A stretch of DNA of 64,000 bases from Rhodoferax ferrireducens. Its GTDB lineage: Bacteria > Pseudomonadota > Gammaproteobacteria > Burkholderiales > Burkholderiaceae_C. Location of the stretch: NCBI RefSeq assembly GCF_003347515.1, contig NZ_QEII01000228.1, positions 1 through 64,000 on the forward strand, written 5' to 3'. The position numbers and the translations under genes were made by a program. Positions 27,354 to 35,741 of the stretch are shown piece by piece. Each line of letters opens with the position of its first letter. Positions within the stretch are counted from its first letter, which is position 1. The notes under the pieces were generated by a model. It was not told the DNA's origin and did no database searches. It saw only the letters and a program-made list of their open reading frames with translations.

Positions 27354-27938
27354 ATGGCGTCAAAGATTGCTGACCTGTTGGCCACGCTGAAGAAGCCGAG
27401 CGCAAAGTATTCGTTGATTGGCTTGTTGACGGTTGGTTTTTTCTCCGGGGTCTTTTTCTGGGGTGGTTTCAATACTGCCATGGAAGCGACCAACACGCTG
27501 GAGTTTTGCGTGTCTTGTCATGAGATGCGTGACAACGTGTACCAGGAATACAAGCAGACCATCCACTACAGCAATCGTACTGGCGTGCGTGCCGTCTGTT
27601 CGGATTGCCATGTGCCCAAGGATTGGTCGCACAAGATGATCCGCAAGATCAAGGCCAGCGGCGAGGTTTGGGGCAAGCTGATAGGGACGATTGACACCAA
27701 AGAGAAGTTCGAGGCGAATCGTCTGCGTCTGGCTGAAAACGAGTGGGCGCGAATGAAGGCCACGGATTCGCGTGAGTGCCGTAACTGTCACAGTTTTGAA
27801 GGAATGGACACTGAAAAACAAAAACTACGCGGGGCCAAGATGCACAAGATTGCTCAGGATGAGAAACAGACCTGCATTGATTGCCACAAGGGTATCGCCC
27901 ATCACAAGCCCAAGGGAATGAAGGAAGAGGATTTGTAA
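27354..27938 (+). CDS. nirT: NapC/NirT-family tetrahaem cytochrome c
   Basis: 194 residues from the ATG preceded by GGGAGAG. An N-terminal membrane anchor (about residues 20-38) is followed by four CXXCH sites at Cys52, Cys82, Cys142 and Cys174. This is the NapC/NirT architecture, taking electrons from quinol and passing them to periplasmic reductases. The position directly after nirS matches the nirS-nirT-nirB order of Pseudomonas stutzeri, so it probably feeds NirS. Confidence 0.94.
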   Translation: MASKIADLLATLKKPSAKYSLIGLLTVGFFSGVFFWGGFNTAMEATNTLEFCVSCHEMRDNVYQEYKQTIHYSNRTGVRAVCSDCHVPKDWSHKMIRKIKASGEVWGKLIGTIDTKEKFEANRLRLAENEWARMKATDSRECRNCHSFEGMDTEKQKLRGAKMHKIAQDEKQTCIDCHKGIAHHKPKGMKEEDL

Positions 27939-28007
27939 TCGAGTGGCTTGACTATTTGGCTTCTGAAATCGACCGGTTTTATAAATATTTAACAAGGAAT
28001 AGCTCAA

Positions 28008-28835
28008 ATGAAAAAGACCACTGTTTCCACGCTTCTGTTGGGCACATTGTTTGCACTTGGCTCTCAGTTGGCCGTAGCGGCGCCTGATTGGACAAAAGTC
28101 CCCAAGCGCGACATCAACGTGTTCCATCCTGGAGTGACACCCATTGAATGGGTCGGTAAAAAATCGGATCACAGCGGAACGGCGGGTTTGAAAAAGGGTG
28201 AAACCTGCGCCGGATGCCACGAGGAAAAGGGCAGTTTGAACTTCAATTTCAAGCGCCTCGCTGACAAGGAGCTGGAGCCCAAAGGCGCCCCCGCCACCAT
28301 GATGTATCCGGTCGGCGTTCAAGCCGCCTACGACGCGAGTAGTCTCTACATCCGCTTGACATTCAAGACACCTGCGGCTGGTGCAGACAAGACTGATAAG
28401 GATAACGAGGTCAAGACGACTGTCATGTTCCCGGATGCCAAGGTGGCCCAGGCTGCCCAGGTCGGCTGCTGGGCTGCATGTCACCTGGACGCCAAATCCA
28501 TGCCCGGTGCGGATGACAAGAAGACCAAGTACACGAAGGAAGGCAGCTACGAGTTCATGCAATGGCGAAGCGCCAAGGGTGCCAAGGTGGTCGACGGCAC
28601 TGTGACCAGCGAGCGCAAGATGGACGGCGGTGTACTGGGTGCCAAAGCCGAAGGCGCCAAGACGGGCGACACCTATACGGTTACCTTTACGCGCAAAAAT
28701 CCAGGGGAGGGCAAGACCGTTCCTTTCGGTATTGCGATTCATGGAGATCATGCGGGTGGGCGATTCCATCATGTGTCGCTGGGCTACACCCTGGGCTTGG
28801 GTGCCGAGGGTGATGTCAAGGCCGTCAAGCAATAG
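28008..28835 (+). CDS. nirB: Dihaem cytochrome c-552-like protein (NirB of the nirSTB type)
   Basis: 275 residues with a signal peptide (to about residue 25). One classic haem site is Cys67-Ala-Gly-Cys70-His71. A second site has an extra residue, Cys154-Trp-Ala-Ala-Cys158-His159 (CX3CH). The body, with TMMYPVGVQAAYDASSLYIRL and a C-terminal GDHAGGRFHHVSLGY, resembles the ethylbenzene-dehydrogenase-gamma-like domain. Length and position after nirS-nirT fit the P. stutzeri cytochrome c-552 called NirB, which is unrelated to the NADH nitrite reductase of the same name. It is probably a periplasmic electron carrier to NirS. Confidence 0.82.
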   Translation: MKKTTVSTLLLGTLFALGSQLAVAAPDWTKVPKRDINVFHPGVTPIEWVGKKSDHSGTAGLKKGETCAGCHEEKGSLNFNFKRLADKELEPKGAPATMMYPVGVQAAYDASSLYIRLTFKTPAAGADKTDKDNEVKTTVMFPDAKVAQAAQVGCWAACHLDAKSMPGADDKKTKYTKEGSYEFMQWRSAKGAKVVDGTVTSERKMDGGVLGAKAEGAKTGDTYTVTFTRKNPGEGKTVPFGIAIHGDHAGGRFHHVSLGYTLGLGAEGDVKAVKQ

Positions 28836-28886
28836 TATTTTTTCAAGTCAAATACTGAAAACCTTTTGAGGAGGCGTCGGTCGGCA

Positions 28887-29828
28887 ATGCTAACCAGAGT
28901 GCTTGGTCATTGCCATGGTCAGGCACTTCGACTGGTTTGTGTTGCCCTGTACGGGGTCGTTCTGGCGTTGCCTGCCGACGCCAATCCCTCAGCTGAATCA
29001 CCTGTATCGATCGAGTCGATTTTTCCCCTGGCGATACCTCGATGTGTCAGCGGCACCGTGCCCCGGCGTAGCGTGTTGATCAAGCCCGACGGTGCCAGCG
29101 TTGAGATCGTCGAGGCGGGTGCGCCTTCCCAGCTGTTGACGTTGCGCGAAGGTCTGCTGCCGGAAGTTCACTACCTGCCGGATGGGCGCCACGTATTGCT
29201 CGCCACACGCAGCGGCTGGGTCTTGCGGCTTGATCTGGCGCTGGCGCGGCTTGTGACCGAATTGCGAGTCGGCACGGTCTCCAACGGCTCGGTTCTGTCG
29301 GCCGTGCGGGCAGATGCATCCAGTCTGCTCGCGGTTGCCAATGCAGAGCCACACACGCTGGTGGTGCTTGATGAGCAATTGAAATTGATCAAACTGCTGC
29401 GTGCGGCGGACAGAATGGGCCGAACAACGTCGCCCGTGGCGAAGGTCGGCATCGCTAAAAGTCGCGGCAGTTTTATCGTTAGCTTCAGCAATATGCCGGA
29501 ACTGTGGGAAATCAGTTACAACCCAAAATCACCAGAAATTGCATTGGGTTTGGTGCATGATTTTCAGTACCACGAGGGTTCGTTTGTGCCTGGTTACCTG
29601 AACCCGCAGCGTAGTACCTTGCCTTCGCCCGCAACAGATTTCTTGTTAAGTGAATCGGGGAATGAAGTAATGACCGCTCATGCTGAATCCGGGTTGCTGC
29701 ATCCCGGCGCCGGTGTTCGGATACAAGTCGTACATCTGGATGTGCGTCGCAAGATTGCAGAATTCATGGCGCCGGGCTGGCCGGTGCCTGGTGCAACTTT
29801 CGCCGCCGACGTCAGGTGCGGACCTTGA
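28887..29828 (+). CDS. Truncated haem-d1-type beta-propeller protein, NirN/NirF/NirS paralogue
   Basis: 313 residues from the ATG at 28887. A TTG at 28866 is the alternative. A signal-like hydrophobic run (about residues 9-31) is followed by d1-propeller sequence that aligns with NirN of this window: GWVLRLDLALARLVTELRVG against GWIAKYDIWNLKLVAEIRAG, and SFIVSFSNMPELWEISYN against SFIAALKDIPEVWELSYD. It stops where NirN has GLPHLGSG, so about 170 residues (the last three blades) are missing, and it has no cytochrome domain. It ends four bases before the convergent nirE stop. It may be a decaying copy or a specialised short protein. Function is unknown. Confidence 0.7.
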   Translation: MLTRVLGHCHGQALRLVCVALYGVVLALPADANPSAESPVSIESIFPLAIPRCVSGTVPRRSVLIKPDGASVEIVEAGAPSQLLTLREGLLPEVHYLPDGRHVLLATRSGWVLRLDLALARLVTELRVGTVSNGSVLSAVRADASSLLAVANAEPHTLVVLDEQLKLIKLLRAADRMGRTTSPVAKVGIAKSRGSFIVSFSNMPELWEISYNPKSPEIALGLVHDFQYHEGSFVPGYLNPQRSTLPSPATDFLLSESGNEVMTAHAESGLLHPGAGVRIQVVHLDVRRKIAEFMAPGWPVPGATFAADVRCGP

Positions 29829-29832
29829 GCAT

Positions 29833-30729
29833 TCAGGCCATCTCAGATACAGCCTGCGTGGCCGGCGCTCCCGTGAACCATTGCAGTCGTTTGTTGAGTT
29901 CAACAACTTTTCCGACGACGATCAGGGCGGGGGATTTCAGACCCACTTCACGCACCAGATCGGGCAGCGCTTCCAAGGTGCTGGCAATAATCCGCTGCGC
30001 CTGGGTTGTTCCTTTTTCAATGATGGCCGCGGGCGTGCTGGCGGGCATGCCATGCTTGATGAGATGGTGGGCAATCTGACTCAAGGCGCCCAAGCCCATG
30101 TAAATCACGACGGTTTGGTTGGGTCTTGCGAGCGTGGGCCAGTCCAGGTCCAGCGTGCCGTCCTTGAGATGGCCGGTCGTGAACAAGCATGTCTGTGCAT
30201 AGTCTCGGTGGGTGAGAGGGATGCCTGCATAACAGGTAACACCACTGGCTGCGGTGATCCCGGGAACCACTTCAAACGCGATGCCTTGTGCCGCGAGGAT
30301 TTCGAGTTCCTCACCGCCGCGCCCGAATATAAAAGGGTCGCCGCCTTTGAGTCGAACCACCTTTTTCCCTTGTCTGGCCAGTGAGACCAGCAAGCGATTG
30401 ATCTCTTCTTGCGGCAAGGTGTGGCGATTTTTTTCCTTGCCGACATATATTTTTTCGGCACCGCGACGTATGAGTTTGATAACGCCCTCGCTGACCAAGT
30501 TGTCATAGACGACAACGTCGGCTTGATTCAGCAGTCGGGCTGCCTTCAGCGTCAACAAGTCAGGGTCGCCCGGCCCGGCCCCGACCAGGTACACGGTGCC
30601 GGTTGACGTCCCCCCCTGCACTGCAAGCGAGTCGTGTTTTTTGATCAATAAAGTAGTCAAGAAATTTACCCGTTTACTTTCACGTGTTGTTTCATCGAAA
30701 TGGATCAATCCATCCTGGAGCACTGACAA
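29833..30729 (-). CDS. nirE: Uroporphyrinogen-III C-methyltransferase for haem d1 synthesis
   Basis: Up to 298 residues. No ATG exists upstream of the conserved part. The longest form starts at a TTG at 30729, and TTG codons near 30660 and 30648 would give the ~270-280 residues usual for NirE. The SUMT motifs are clear: [46 protein letters not shown] and PLTHRDYAQ. It methylates uroporphyrinogen III to precorrin-2, the first committed step to haem d1. It is the only gene of the nir cluster on the minus strand. Confidence 0.92.
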   Translation of the reverse strand: MSVLQDGLIHFDETTRESKRVNFLTTLLIKKHDSLAVQGGTSTGTVYLVGAGPGDPDLLTLKAARLLNQADVVVYDNLVSEGVIKLIRRGAEKIYVGKEKNRHTLPQEEINRLLVSLARQGKKVVRLKGGDPFIFGRGGEELEILAAQGIAFEVVPGITAASGVTCYAGIPLTHRDYAQTCLFTTGHLKDGTLDLDWPTLARPNQTVVIYMGLGALSQIAHHLIKHGMPASTPAAIIEKGTTQAQRIIASTLEALPDLVREVGLKSPALIVVGKVVELNKRLQWFTGAPATQAVSEMA

Positions 30730-30973
30730 TTCTTGCGAGCTGTCACGACCACGAGGCGATGCTTCTGCAAATTATGCTGTTTTCCTGAGGTGCTGGAAGC
30801 CTATCTGTGACCGGTGCGTCGTCCTATTCTTGAACTGCATCAAGCTCTGCATCAATACTTTCTACATTCGTGGAAATTCATCCCAAGAGGCGCAGCGAGG
30901 ACGCATAATTTCTTGACCGAAGGTGTGTATGGCAGCTTCGAAAAATCCATCCGTTGAGTCTGGAACCTGAAAA

Positions 30974-31342
30974 ATGTTGTTTGGTCTGGGGCAGTCTGTT
31001 TTCGCCGTACTCGCGACCATTGGCCTGACGCTCCCTTTGCTCGCTTCGGCCGCCAACGAGGCAGGCGAAGGCAGCGTATCGGTTGATGGGAATCGACAGA
31101 AACAACTCGTCACGCTGGTGCGACAGGATTGCGGTTCGTGCCATGGCTTGACACTCAAAGGTGGCCTGGGTCCCGCCTTGTTACCCGAGGTTTTAAAGGA
31201 CAAGCCGGCCGAATATCTCAAATTTGTCATCCTGCAGGGACGGCCCCATTCAGCCATGCCTCCCTGGAAACGCTTCCTGAGTGACGCCGAAGCGGAGTGG
31301 ATTGTTTTCAATTTGCAGAAAGGTTTTCCCAGTGGGCATTAG
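30974..31342 (+). CDS. nirC: Periplasmic monohaem cytochrome c
   Basis: 122 residues with a signal peptide (to about residue 27) and one haem site Cys53-Gly-Ser-Cys56-His57. A Met ligand is likely in PHSAMPPWKRF. Small class I cytochromes in this position are called NirC. They donate electrons to cd1 nitrite reductase and may serve in haem d1 maturation. Its stop overlaps the GTG start of nirF by 11 bases, so the two are translationally coupled. Confidence 0.88.
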   Translation: MLFGLGQSVFAVLATIGLTLPLLASAANEAGEGSVSVDGNRQKQLVTLVRQDCGSCHGLTLKGGLGPALLPEVLKDKPAEYLKFVILQGRPHSAMPPWKRFLSDAEAEWIVFNLQKGFPSGH

Positions 31343-32516
31343 AAAAATCCAAAGCACGCTGCTGGCGGCAGCCTTGCTGCTGTTGACCGCATGCGCAGGA
31401 CCGGTGCTGCGCGGAACCGGAGACTTGGGGGTCATCATCGAGCGCGCCACCGGCAGTGTGCAGATTGTGGACAGTAGCAAGCTCGTCACTATTTCCAGCG
31501 TCAAAGGTCTGGGTGATCTGTCCCACGCTTCGCTGGTGTACTCGCGCGACGGGCGCTACGCCTATGTATTCGGGCGCGACGGCGGCCTGACCAAGGTCGA
31601 CTTATTGCGGGGCCAGATCGAGCGCCGCGTGATGCAGGCTGGTAACAGCATTGGTGGCGCTATCTCGCAAGACGGCCAACTGGTGGCGGCCCAAAACTAC
31701 GCACCTGGCGGCGTCAAAGTGTTTTCAGCGGAGACCCTGGAATTGGTGGTGGATGTACCTTCAAGCTATGGCGACGCGGGTTTGCGTTCCAAGGTGGTCG
31801 GCCTGGCCGATGCGCCCGGCAACCGTTTTGTGTGGAGCTTGTTTGATGCCGGCGAAATCTGGGTCGGCGATTTCTCCGAGCCCATGAAGCCGCGCATTGA
31901 AAAATTCAAGAACATCGGGATCCAGCCTTACGACGGTTTGATCACGCCCAATGGCCGCTTCTATCTGGCCGGTCTGTTCGGGGAAGATGGCATGGCGCTG
32001 GTCGATTTGTGGCATCCGGAACAGGGCGTGCGTCGCATATTGAACGGTTACGGCAAGGGCGAAGAAAAGCTGCCGGTCTTCAAAATGCCGCACCTGCGCG
32101 GCTGGGCCGTGGCTGGGCGCTATGCCTATGTGCCCGCCATCGGTCGTCATGAGGTCCTGATCCTCGACACTGAAACCTGGCTGGAAGCCGGGCGCATCCA
32201 GGTTGCGGGTCAGCCGGTGTTCGTGATCGCGCGCCCCGATGGACGTCAGGTGTGGGTTAATTTTGCATTCCCCGACAACGGCAACGTCGATGTGATTGAT
32301 GTCGAGAAACGCAGCGTGGTGAAACAGCTGGCGCCCGGCAAGGCGGTGCTGCACATGGAGTTCACGCCGCGTGGCGAAGCGGTCTGGATCTCGGCGCGTG
32401 ATGACAACCGTGTGGTGGTCTATGACACCGCCAATTTTGCGCAGCGTAGCGTGCTGGCGGCGGAATCACCCAGCGGCATTTTCTTCACCAGCCGCGCGGC
32501 GCGCATCGGGTTCTGA
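31332..32516 (+). CDS. nirF: NirF, haem d1 biosynthesis propeller lipoprotein
   Basis: 394 residues from the GTG at 31332, which overlaps the nirC stop and has GAAAGG eight bases upstream. The N-terminus has a lipobox (LLTAC), so it is membrane-anchored in the periplasm. The rest is a d1-type propeller without a cytochrome domain, with repeated units such as SRDGRYAYVFGRDGGLTKVD and TPNGRFYLAGLFGEDGMALVD. NirF acts in late haem d1 formation. The gene is followed after seven bases by nirDL. Confidence 0.92.
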   Translation: MGIRKIQSTLLAAALLLLTACAGPVLRGTGDLGVIIERATGSVQIVDSSKLVTISSVKGLGDLSHASLVYSRDGRYAYVFGRDGGLTKVDLLRGQIERRVMQAGNSIGGAISQDGQLVAAQNYAPGGVKVFSAETLELVVDVPSSYGDAGLRSKVVGLADAPGNRFVWSLFDAGEIWVGDFSEPMKPRIEKFKNIGIQPYDGLITPNGRFYLAGLFGEDGMALVDLWHPEQGVRRILNGYGKGEEKLPVFKMPHLRGWAVAGRYAYVPAIGRHEVLILDTETWLEAGRIQVAGQPVFVIARPDGRQVWVNFAFPDNGNVDVIDVEKRSVVKQLAPGKAVLHMEFTPRGEAVWISARDDNRVVVYDTANFAQRSVLAAESPSGIFFTSRAARIGF

Positions 32517-32523
32517 GGCGAGC

Positions 32524-33573
32524 ATGGGACAGAGGCACACGATGAACCAGGAGGCCGTTTTAGGCGAGCTGGAATTCAAGTTGCTCAACGACTATCAAAA
32601 GGATTTTCCACTGGTCGCGCATCCTTTTGCTGAACTGGCTCAGCATCTGGATGTCGAGGAGGCGACGGTTATATCGACTCTGCAGTCGATGCAGCAGCGA
32701 GGGCTGGTCAGCCGCATTGGCGCGGTGTTTCGGCCCAATGTGGTCGGCGTCAGCGCTTTGGCTGCGCTGGCCGTGCCGCCGGCGCGACTGGAGGAAGTTG
32801 CAGCCAGGGTCAGTGCGCGGATCGAGGTCAACCACAACTACCAGCGCGAGCATCACCTCAATCTGTGGTTTGTGGCCACAGCCTCCTCGGTGGCGCATTT
32901 GCATGCGGTTTTTCAGGCTCTTGAGCGTGACTGCGGCTGTGGACCGGTGCTGGTGCTGCCTTTGCTGGAGCAGTTTCATATCGACTTGGGTTTTGGTCTG
33001 GCCTGCGCCGCATCGCCTCATTTTCAAAGTGAGATATCGGTGCCAGCGGAGGTTCTCGCCATTGAATTGAGTGAGCCGGAACGCGCCCTCATGGCCATCT
33101 TGCAAACCGGCCTACCCCTGGTTGCGCAGCCGTTCGCGGCCTTGGGTTGCGCCGAGGCGGATGCCATCGCCTTGCTCGCGCGCTGGACCACTTCGGGCGT
33201 CATCAAGCGCTTTGGTGTAGTGGTGCGTCACCATGAGCTGGGTTACACCGCCAATGCCATGGTGGTATGGAATGTGCCCGATGCCGTGGTCAGCCAGGTG
33301 GGCACCCGGCTAGCCAGTTCGGGTCGGGTGAGCCTGTGCTATCGCCGGCCCCGGGCCTTGCCGCATTGGCCGTACAACCTGTTTTGCATGGTTCATGGCA
33401 AGAATCGCCAAGAGGTCGAGCAGCGCATCGCCACCCTGGTGCGGACCTGCGGGCTGGATTCCTATCCGCATGAAATCCTGTTCAGCTGCAGGCGGTTCAA
33501 GCAATGCGGCGCACGTTATGTGCCCGATACCGTTAATGAGACTTTGCCGGAGTTAGCCCATGGACCAGATTGA
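32524..33573 (+). CDS. nirDL: NirD-NirL fusion, siroheme decarboxylase subunit
   Basis: 349 residues from the ATG at 32524. A second ATG at 32542 is possible. Two homologous Lrp/AsnC-like units are fused: residues about 10-170 (LVSRIGAVFRPN, NHNYQREHHLNLWFVATA) and about 185-340 (VIKRFGVVVRHHELGYTANAMVVWNVP, CYRRPRALPHWPYNLFCMVHG). The fused arrangement is known from Paracoccus and other bacteria where NirDL with NirG and NirH converts siroheme to didecarboxysiroheme. The gene overlaps nirG by 14 bases. Confidence 0.93.
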   Translation: MGQRHTMNQEAVLGELEFKLLNDYQKDFPLVAHPFAELAQHLDVEEATVISTLQSMQQRGLVSRIGAVFRPNVVGVSALAALAVPPARLEEVAARVSARIEVNHNYQREHHLNLWFVATASSVAHLHAVFQALERDCGCGPVLVLPLLEQFHIDLGFGLACAASPHFQSEISVPAEVLAIELSEPERALMAILQTGLPLVAQPFAALGCAEADAIALLARWTTSGVIKRFGVVVRHHELGYTANAMVVWNVPDAVVSQVGTRLASSGRVSLCYRRPRALPHWPYNLFCMVHGKNRQEVEQRIATLVRTCGLDSYPHEILFSCRRFKQCGARYVPDTVNETLPELAHGPD

Positions 33574-34003
33574 CCGCGACATCATCAATGGCTTGCATGG
33601 GGGGCTGGCGATTTGCGAGCGACCCTACCTGGACGCCGCGCAGCGCCTGGGGCTGTCGGAGGATGAGCTGTTGTCGCGCCTTGCCCGACTTTTGAAAGAC
33701 GGTGTACTGACCCGCGTCGGTCCCTTGTACCAGATCGAACGCATGGGCGGCGCCTTTACCCTGGCAGCCCTGCATGCGCCCGCTGAAGAGTTTGAGCAGG
33801 TGGCGCAGCGCGTCAACGCCTTGCCGCAGGTGGCGCACAACTATGAGCGAGACCATGACTTGAACATGTGGTTTGTCATCGCGACCGAGACACCCGCTGA
33901 AATTGAGGAAGTCATCCACACCATTGAGCGGGAGACCGGCTGCAGCGTCTTCAACTTCCCCAAGTCGCGTGAATACTTTGTCGAGCTGAAACTGAAAGCA
34001 TGA
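33560..34003 (+). CDS. nirG: Siroheme decarboxylase subunit NirG
   Basis: 147 residues, a single Lrp/AsnC-like unit with VLTRVGPLYQIERMGGAFTLAAL and VAHNYERDHDLNMWFVIAT, the latter matching the first half of NirDL. Start at the ATG overlapping nirDL. It ends in an ATGA overlap with nirH. Together NirDL, NirG and NirH remove two carboxyl groups from siroheme in the cytoplasm. Confidence 0.92.
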   Translation: MDQIDRDIINGLHGGLAICERPYLDAAQRLGLSEDELLSRLARLLKDGVLTRVGPLYQIERMGGAFTLAALHAPAEEFEQVAQRVNALPQVAHNYERDHDLNMWFVIATETPAEIEEVIHTIERETGCSVFNFPKSREYFVELKLKA

Positions 34004-34527
34004 GGCGCCCCATGACCCCTAGCACCACACAGCAGGCCGTCGATGCCATCGACCGCGCTCTCATCGTGGCCACGCAAGGCGGCCTGCCGCTGGTGGCCCG
34101 GCCCTACCACGCCATTGCCGACAGCCTGCAACTTGACCCCGAGGACGTGATGCGCCGCATGCGCCGCCTGCATGAGGTCGGCGTGATCCGCCGCCTGGGC
34201 GCAGTGCCCAACCACTACGCCATCGGCTACCGCGCCAATGGTATGTCGGTGTGGGATGTGCCTGATGAGCTGGTGGACCCGCTGGGCGAGTTCGTCGGTG
34301 CGTTTGAGTTCGTCAGTCACTGCTACTGCCGACCGCGGCGTTTGCCGCAGTGGCCCTACAACCTGTTCGCCATGGTGCATGGCAAGAGCCGCGATGAAGT
34401 CGAGCAGCAAGTGGCCCAGATTGCCGATTTTCTGGGCGAACAGGCGCGCAGCCACGCGATTTTGTACAGCACCCGAATTTTGAAAAAAACCGGGCTACGC
34501 CTGGCCGGCCACAAGACAGCCGAGTAA
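34000..34527 (+). CDS. nirH: Siroheme decarboxylase subunit NirH
   Basis: 175 residues from the ATG overlapping the nirG stop. A second ATG four codons later is possible. The winged-helix and ligand-binding parts resemble the second half of NirDL: VIRRLGAVPNHYAIGYRAN, and CYCRPRRLPQWPYNLFAMVHG against CYRRPRALPHWPYNLFCMVHG. So the fusion repeats the G/H pair in one chain. It works with NirDL and NirG. nirJ follows after eight bases with an AAAGGAACC site. Confidence 0.92.
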   Translation: MRRPMTPSTTQQAVDAIDRALIVATQGGLPLVARPYHAIADSLQLDPEDVMRRMRRLHEVGVIRRLGAVPNHYAIGYRANGMSVWDVPDELVDPLGEFVGAFEFVSHCYCRPRRLPQWPYNLFAMVHGKSRDEVEQQVAQIADFLGEQARSHAILYSTRILKKTGLRLAGHKTAE

Positions 34528-34535
34528 AGGAACCC

Positions 34536-35741
34536 ATGTTTCGGATTACCCAATACATGCGAGAAATCGCCGAGCCCACTCCCTTGGGCCTCAAACGCAA
34601 TCCCCCCGGCCCGGTGGTGATATGGAACCTGATTCGCCGTTGCAACCTGACCTGCAAGCACTGCTACTCCATCTCCGCCGACAAGGACTTTGCCGGTGAA
34701 TTGAGCACTGAAGAAGTCTATGGCGTGATGGATAACCTGCGCGATTTTGGCGTGCCGGTGCTGATTCTTTCGGGCGGTGAGCCGCTCTTGCGCGAGGATA
34801 TATACGACATTGCCCGCCGAGCCAAAGAGAAAGGCTTTTACGTCGGCCTGTCCACCAACGGCACCCTGATTGACGAGGCGAATATAGAACGCATCGCCGC
34901 CATCGGTTTTGATTACGTCGGCATCAGCCTGGACGGCATCCGTGAAACCCATGACGTTTTCCGCCGCAAGCAAGGCGCGTTTGACGCCTCGCTGCATGGT
35001 GTCAAGCTGTGCCGCGATGCGGGCATCAAGATCGGCGTGCGCTTCACGCTGACGCAAGACAACGCGCACGACCTGCCTGCGCTGCTGCAACTGGTGGATG
35101 ATGAAGGCATCGACAAGTTCTACCTGTCGCACCTCAACTACGCCGGGCGCGGCAACACTAATCGCGGCCGCGATGCGTTTCTGGAGACCACCCGCAAGGC
35201 GATGGACTTGTTGTTCGACACCTGCTGGAAACAGATCGAGGCCGGCGTGAATAAGGAATTCGTCACTGGTAACAACGACGCCGACGGTGTGTATTTGCTG
35301 CACTGGGTGCGCCGCCATTTCCCCGAGCGCGAAGCGGCGCTGCGTGCCAAGCTGTCGCAGTGGGGCGGCAACTCCTCGGGCGTCAATGTCGCCAACATCG
35401 ACAACTTGGGCAATGTGCACCCCGACACCTTCTGGTGGCATCACAATCTGGGCAATGTGCGCGAGCGCGCCTTCTCCGATATCTGGCGCGATACCTCTGA
35501 CCCCCTGATGGCCGGGCTCAAAGCGGTGCCGCGCAGCATCAAAGGCCGCTGCGGTGACTGCAATTATTTCGATGTCTGCGGTGGCAACACGCGGGTTCGC
35601 GCCTTGCAATTAACCGGCGATGCCTGGCAAGAAGACCCAGCCTGCTATTTATCGGATGAAGAAATCGGGCTGGTTGGCGAACGCGAGCGGGTTCCCATGA
35701 AGCCTTATATTGGCGTGCGGCGGGCGAGGGTTGCCCAATGA
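34536..35741 (+). CDS. nirJ: Radical SAM enzyme NirJ of haem d1 synthesis
   Basis: 401 residues. The radical SAM Fe-S motif CX3CX2C is Cys36, Cys40 and Cys43 in RRCNLTCKHCYS, followed by the GGEP motif (LILSGGEPLLRED). The C-terminal SPASM-like region has CGDCNYFDVCGG and a final Cys (EDPACY) for an extra cluster. NirJ replaces the two propionates of didecarboxysiroheme by oxo groups. Its stop overlaps the nirN start (ATGA). Confidence 0.95.
   Translation: MFRITQYMREIAEPTPLGLKRNPPGPVVIWNLIRRCNLTCKHCYSISADKDFAGELSTEEVYGVMDNLRDFGVPVLILSGGEPLLREDIYDIARRAKEKGFYVGLSTNGTLIDEANIERIAAIGFDYVGISLDGIRETHDVFRRKQGAFDASLHGVKLCRDAGIKIGVRFTLTQDNAHDLPALLQLVDDEGIDKFYLSHLNYAGRGNTNRGRDAFLETTRKAMDLLFDTCWKQIEAGVNKEFVTGNNDADGVYLLHWVRRHFPEREAALRAKLSQWGGNSSGVNVANIDNLGNVHPDTFWWHHNLGNVRERAFSDIWRDTSDPLMAGLKAVPRSIKGRCGDCNYFDVCGGNTRVRALQLTGDAWQEDPACYLSDEEIGLVGERERVPMKPYIGVRRARVAQ

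Noticed and set aside
30641..30648. TTGATCAA palindrome near nirE considered as an FNR site
   Set aside because: The two half-sites have no four-base spacer, so it does not match TTGAT-N4-ATCAA and probably lies in the nirE coding or leader region.
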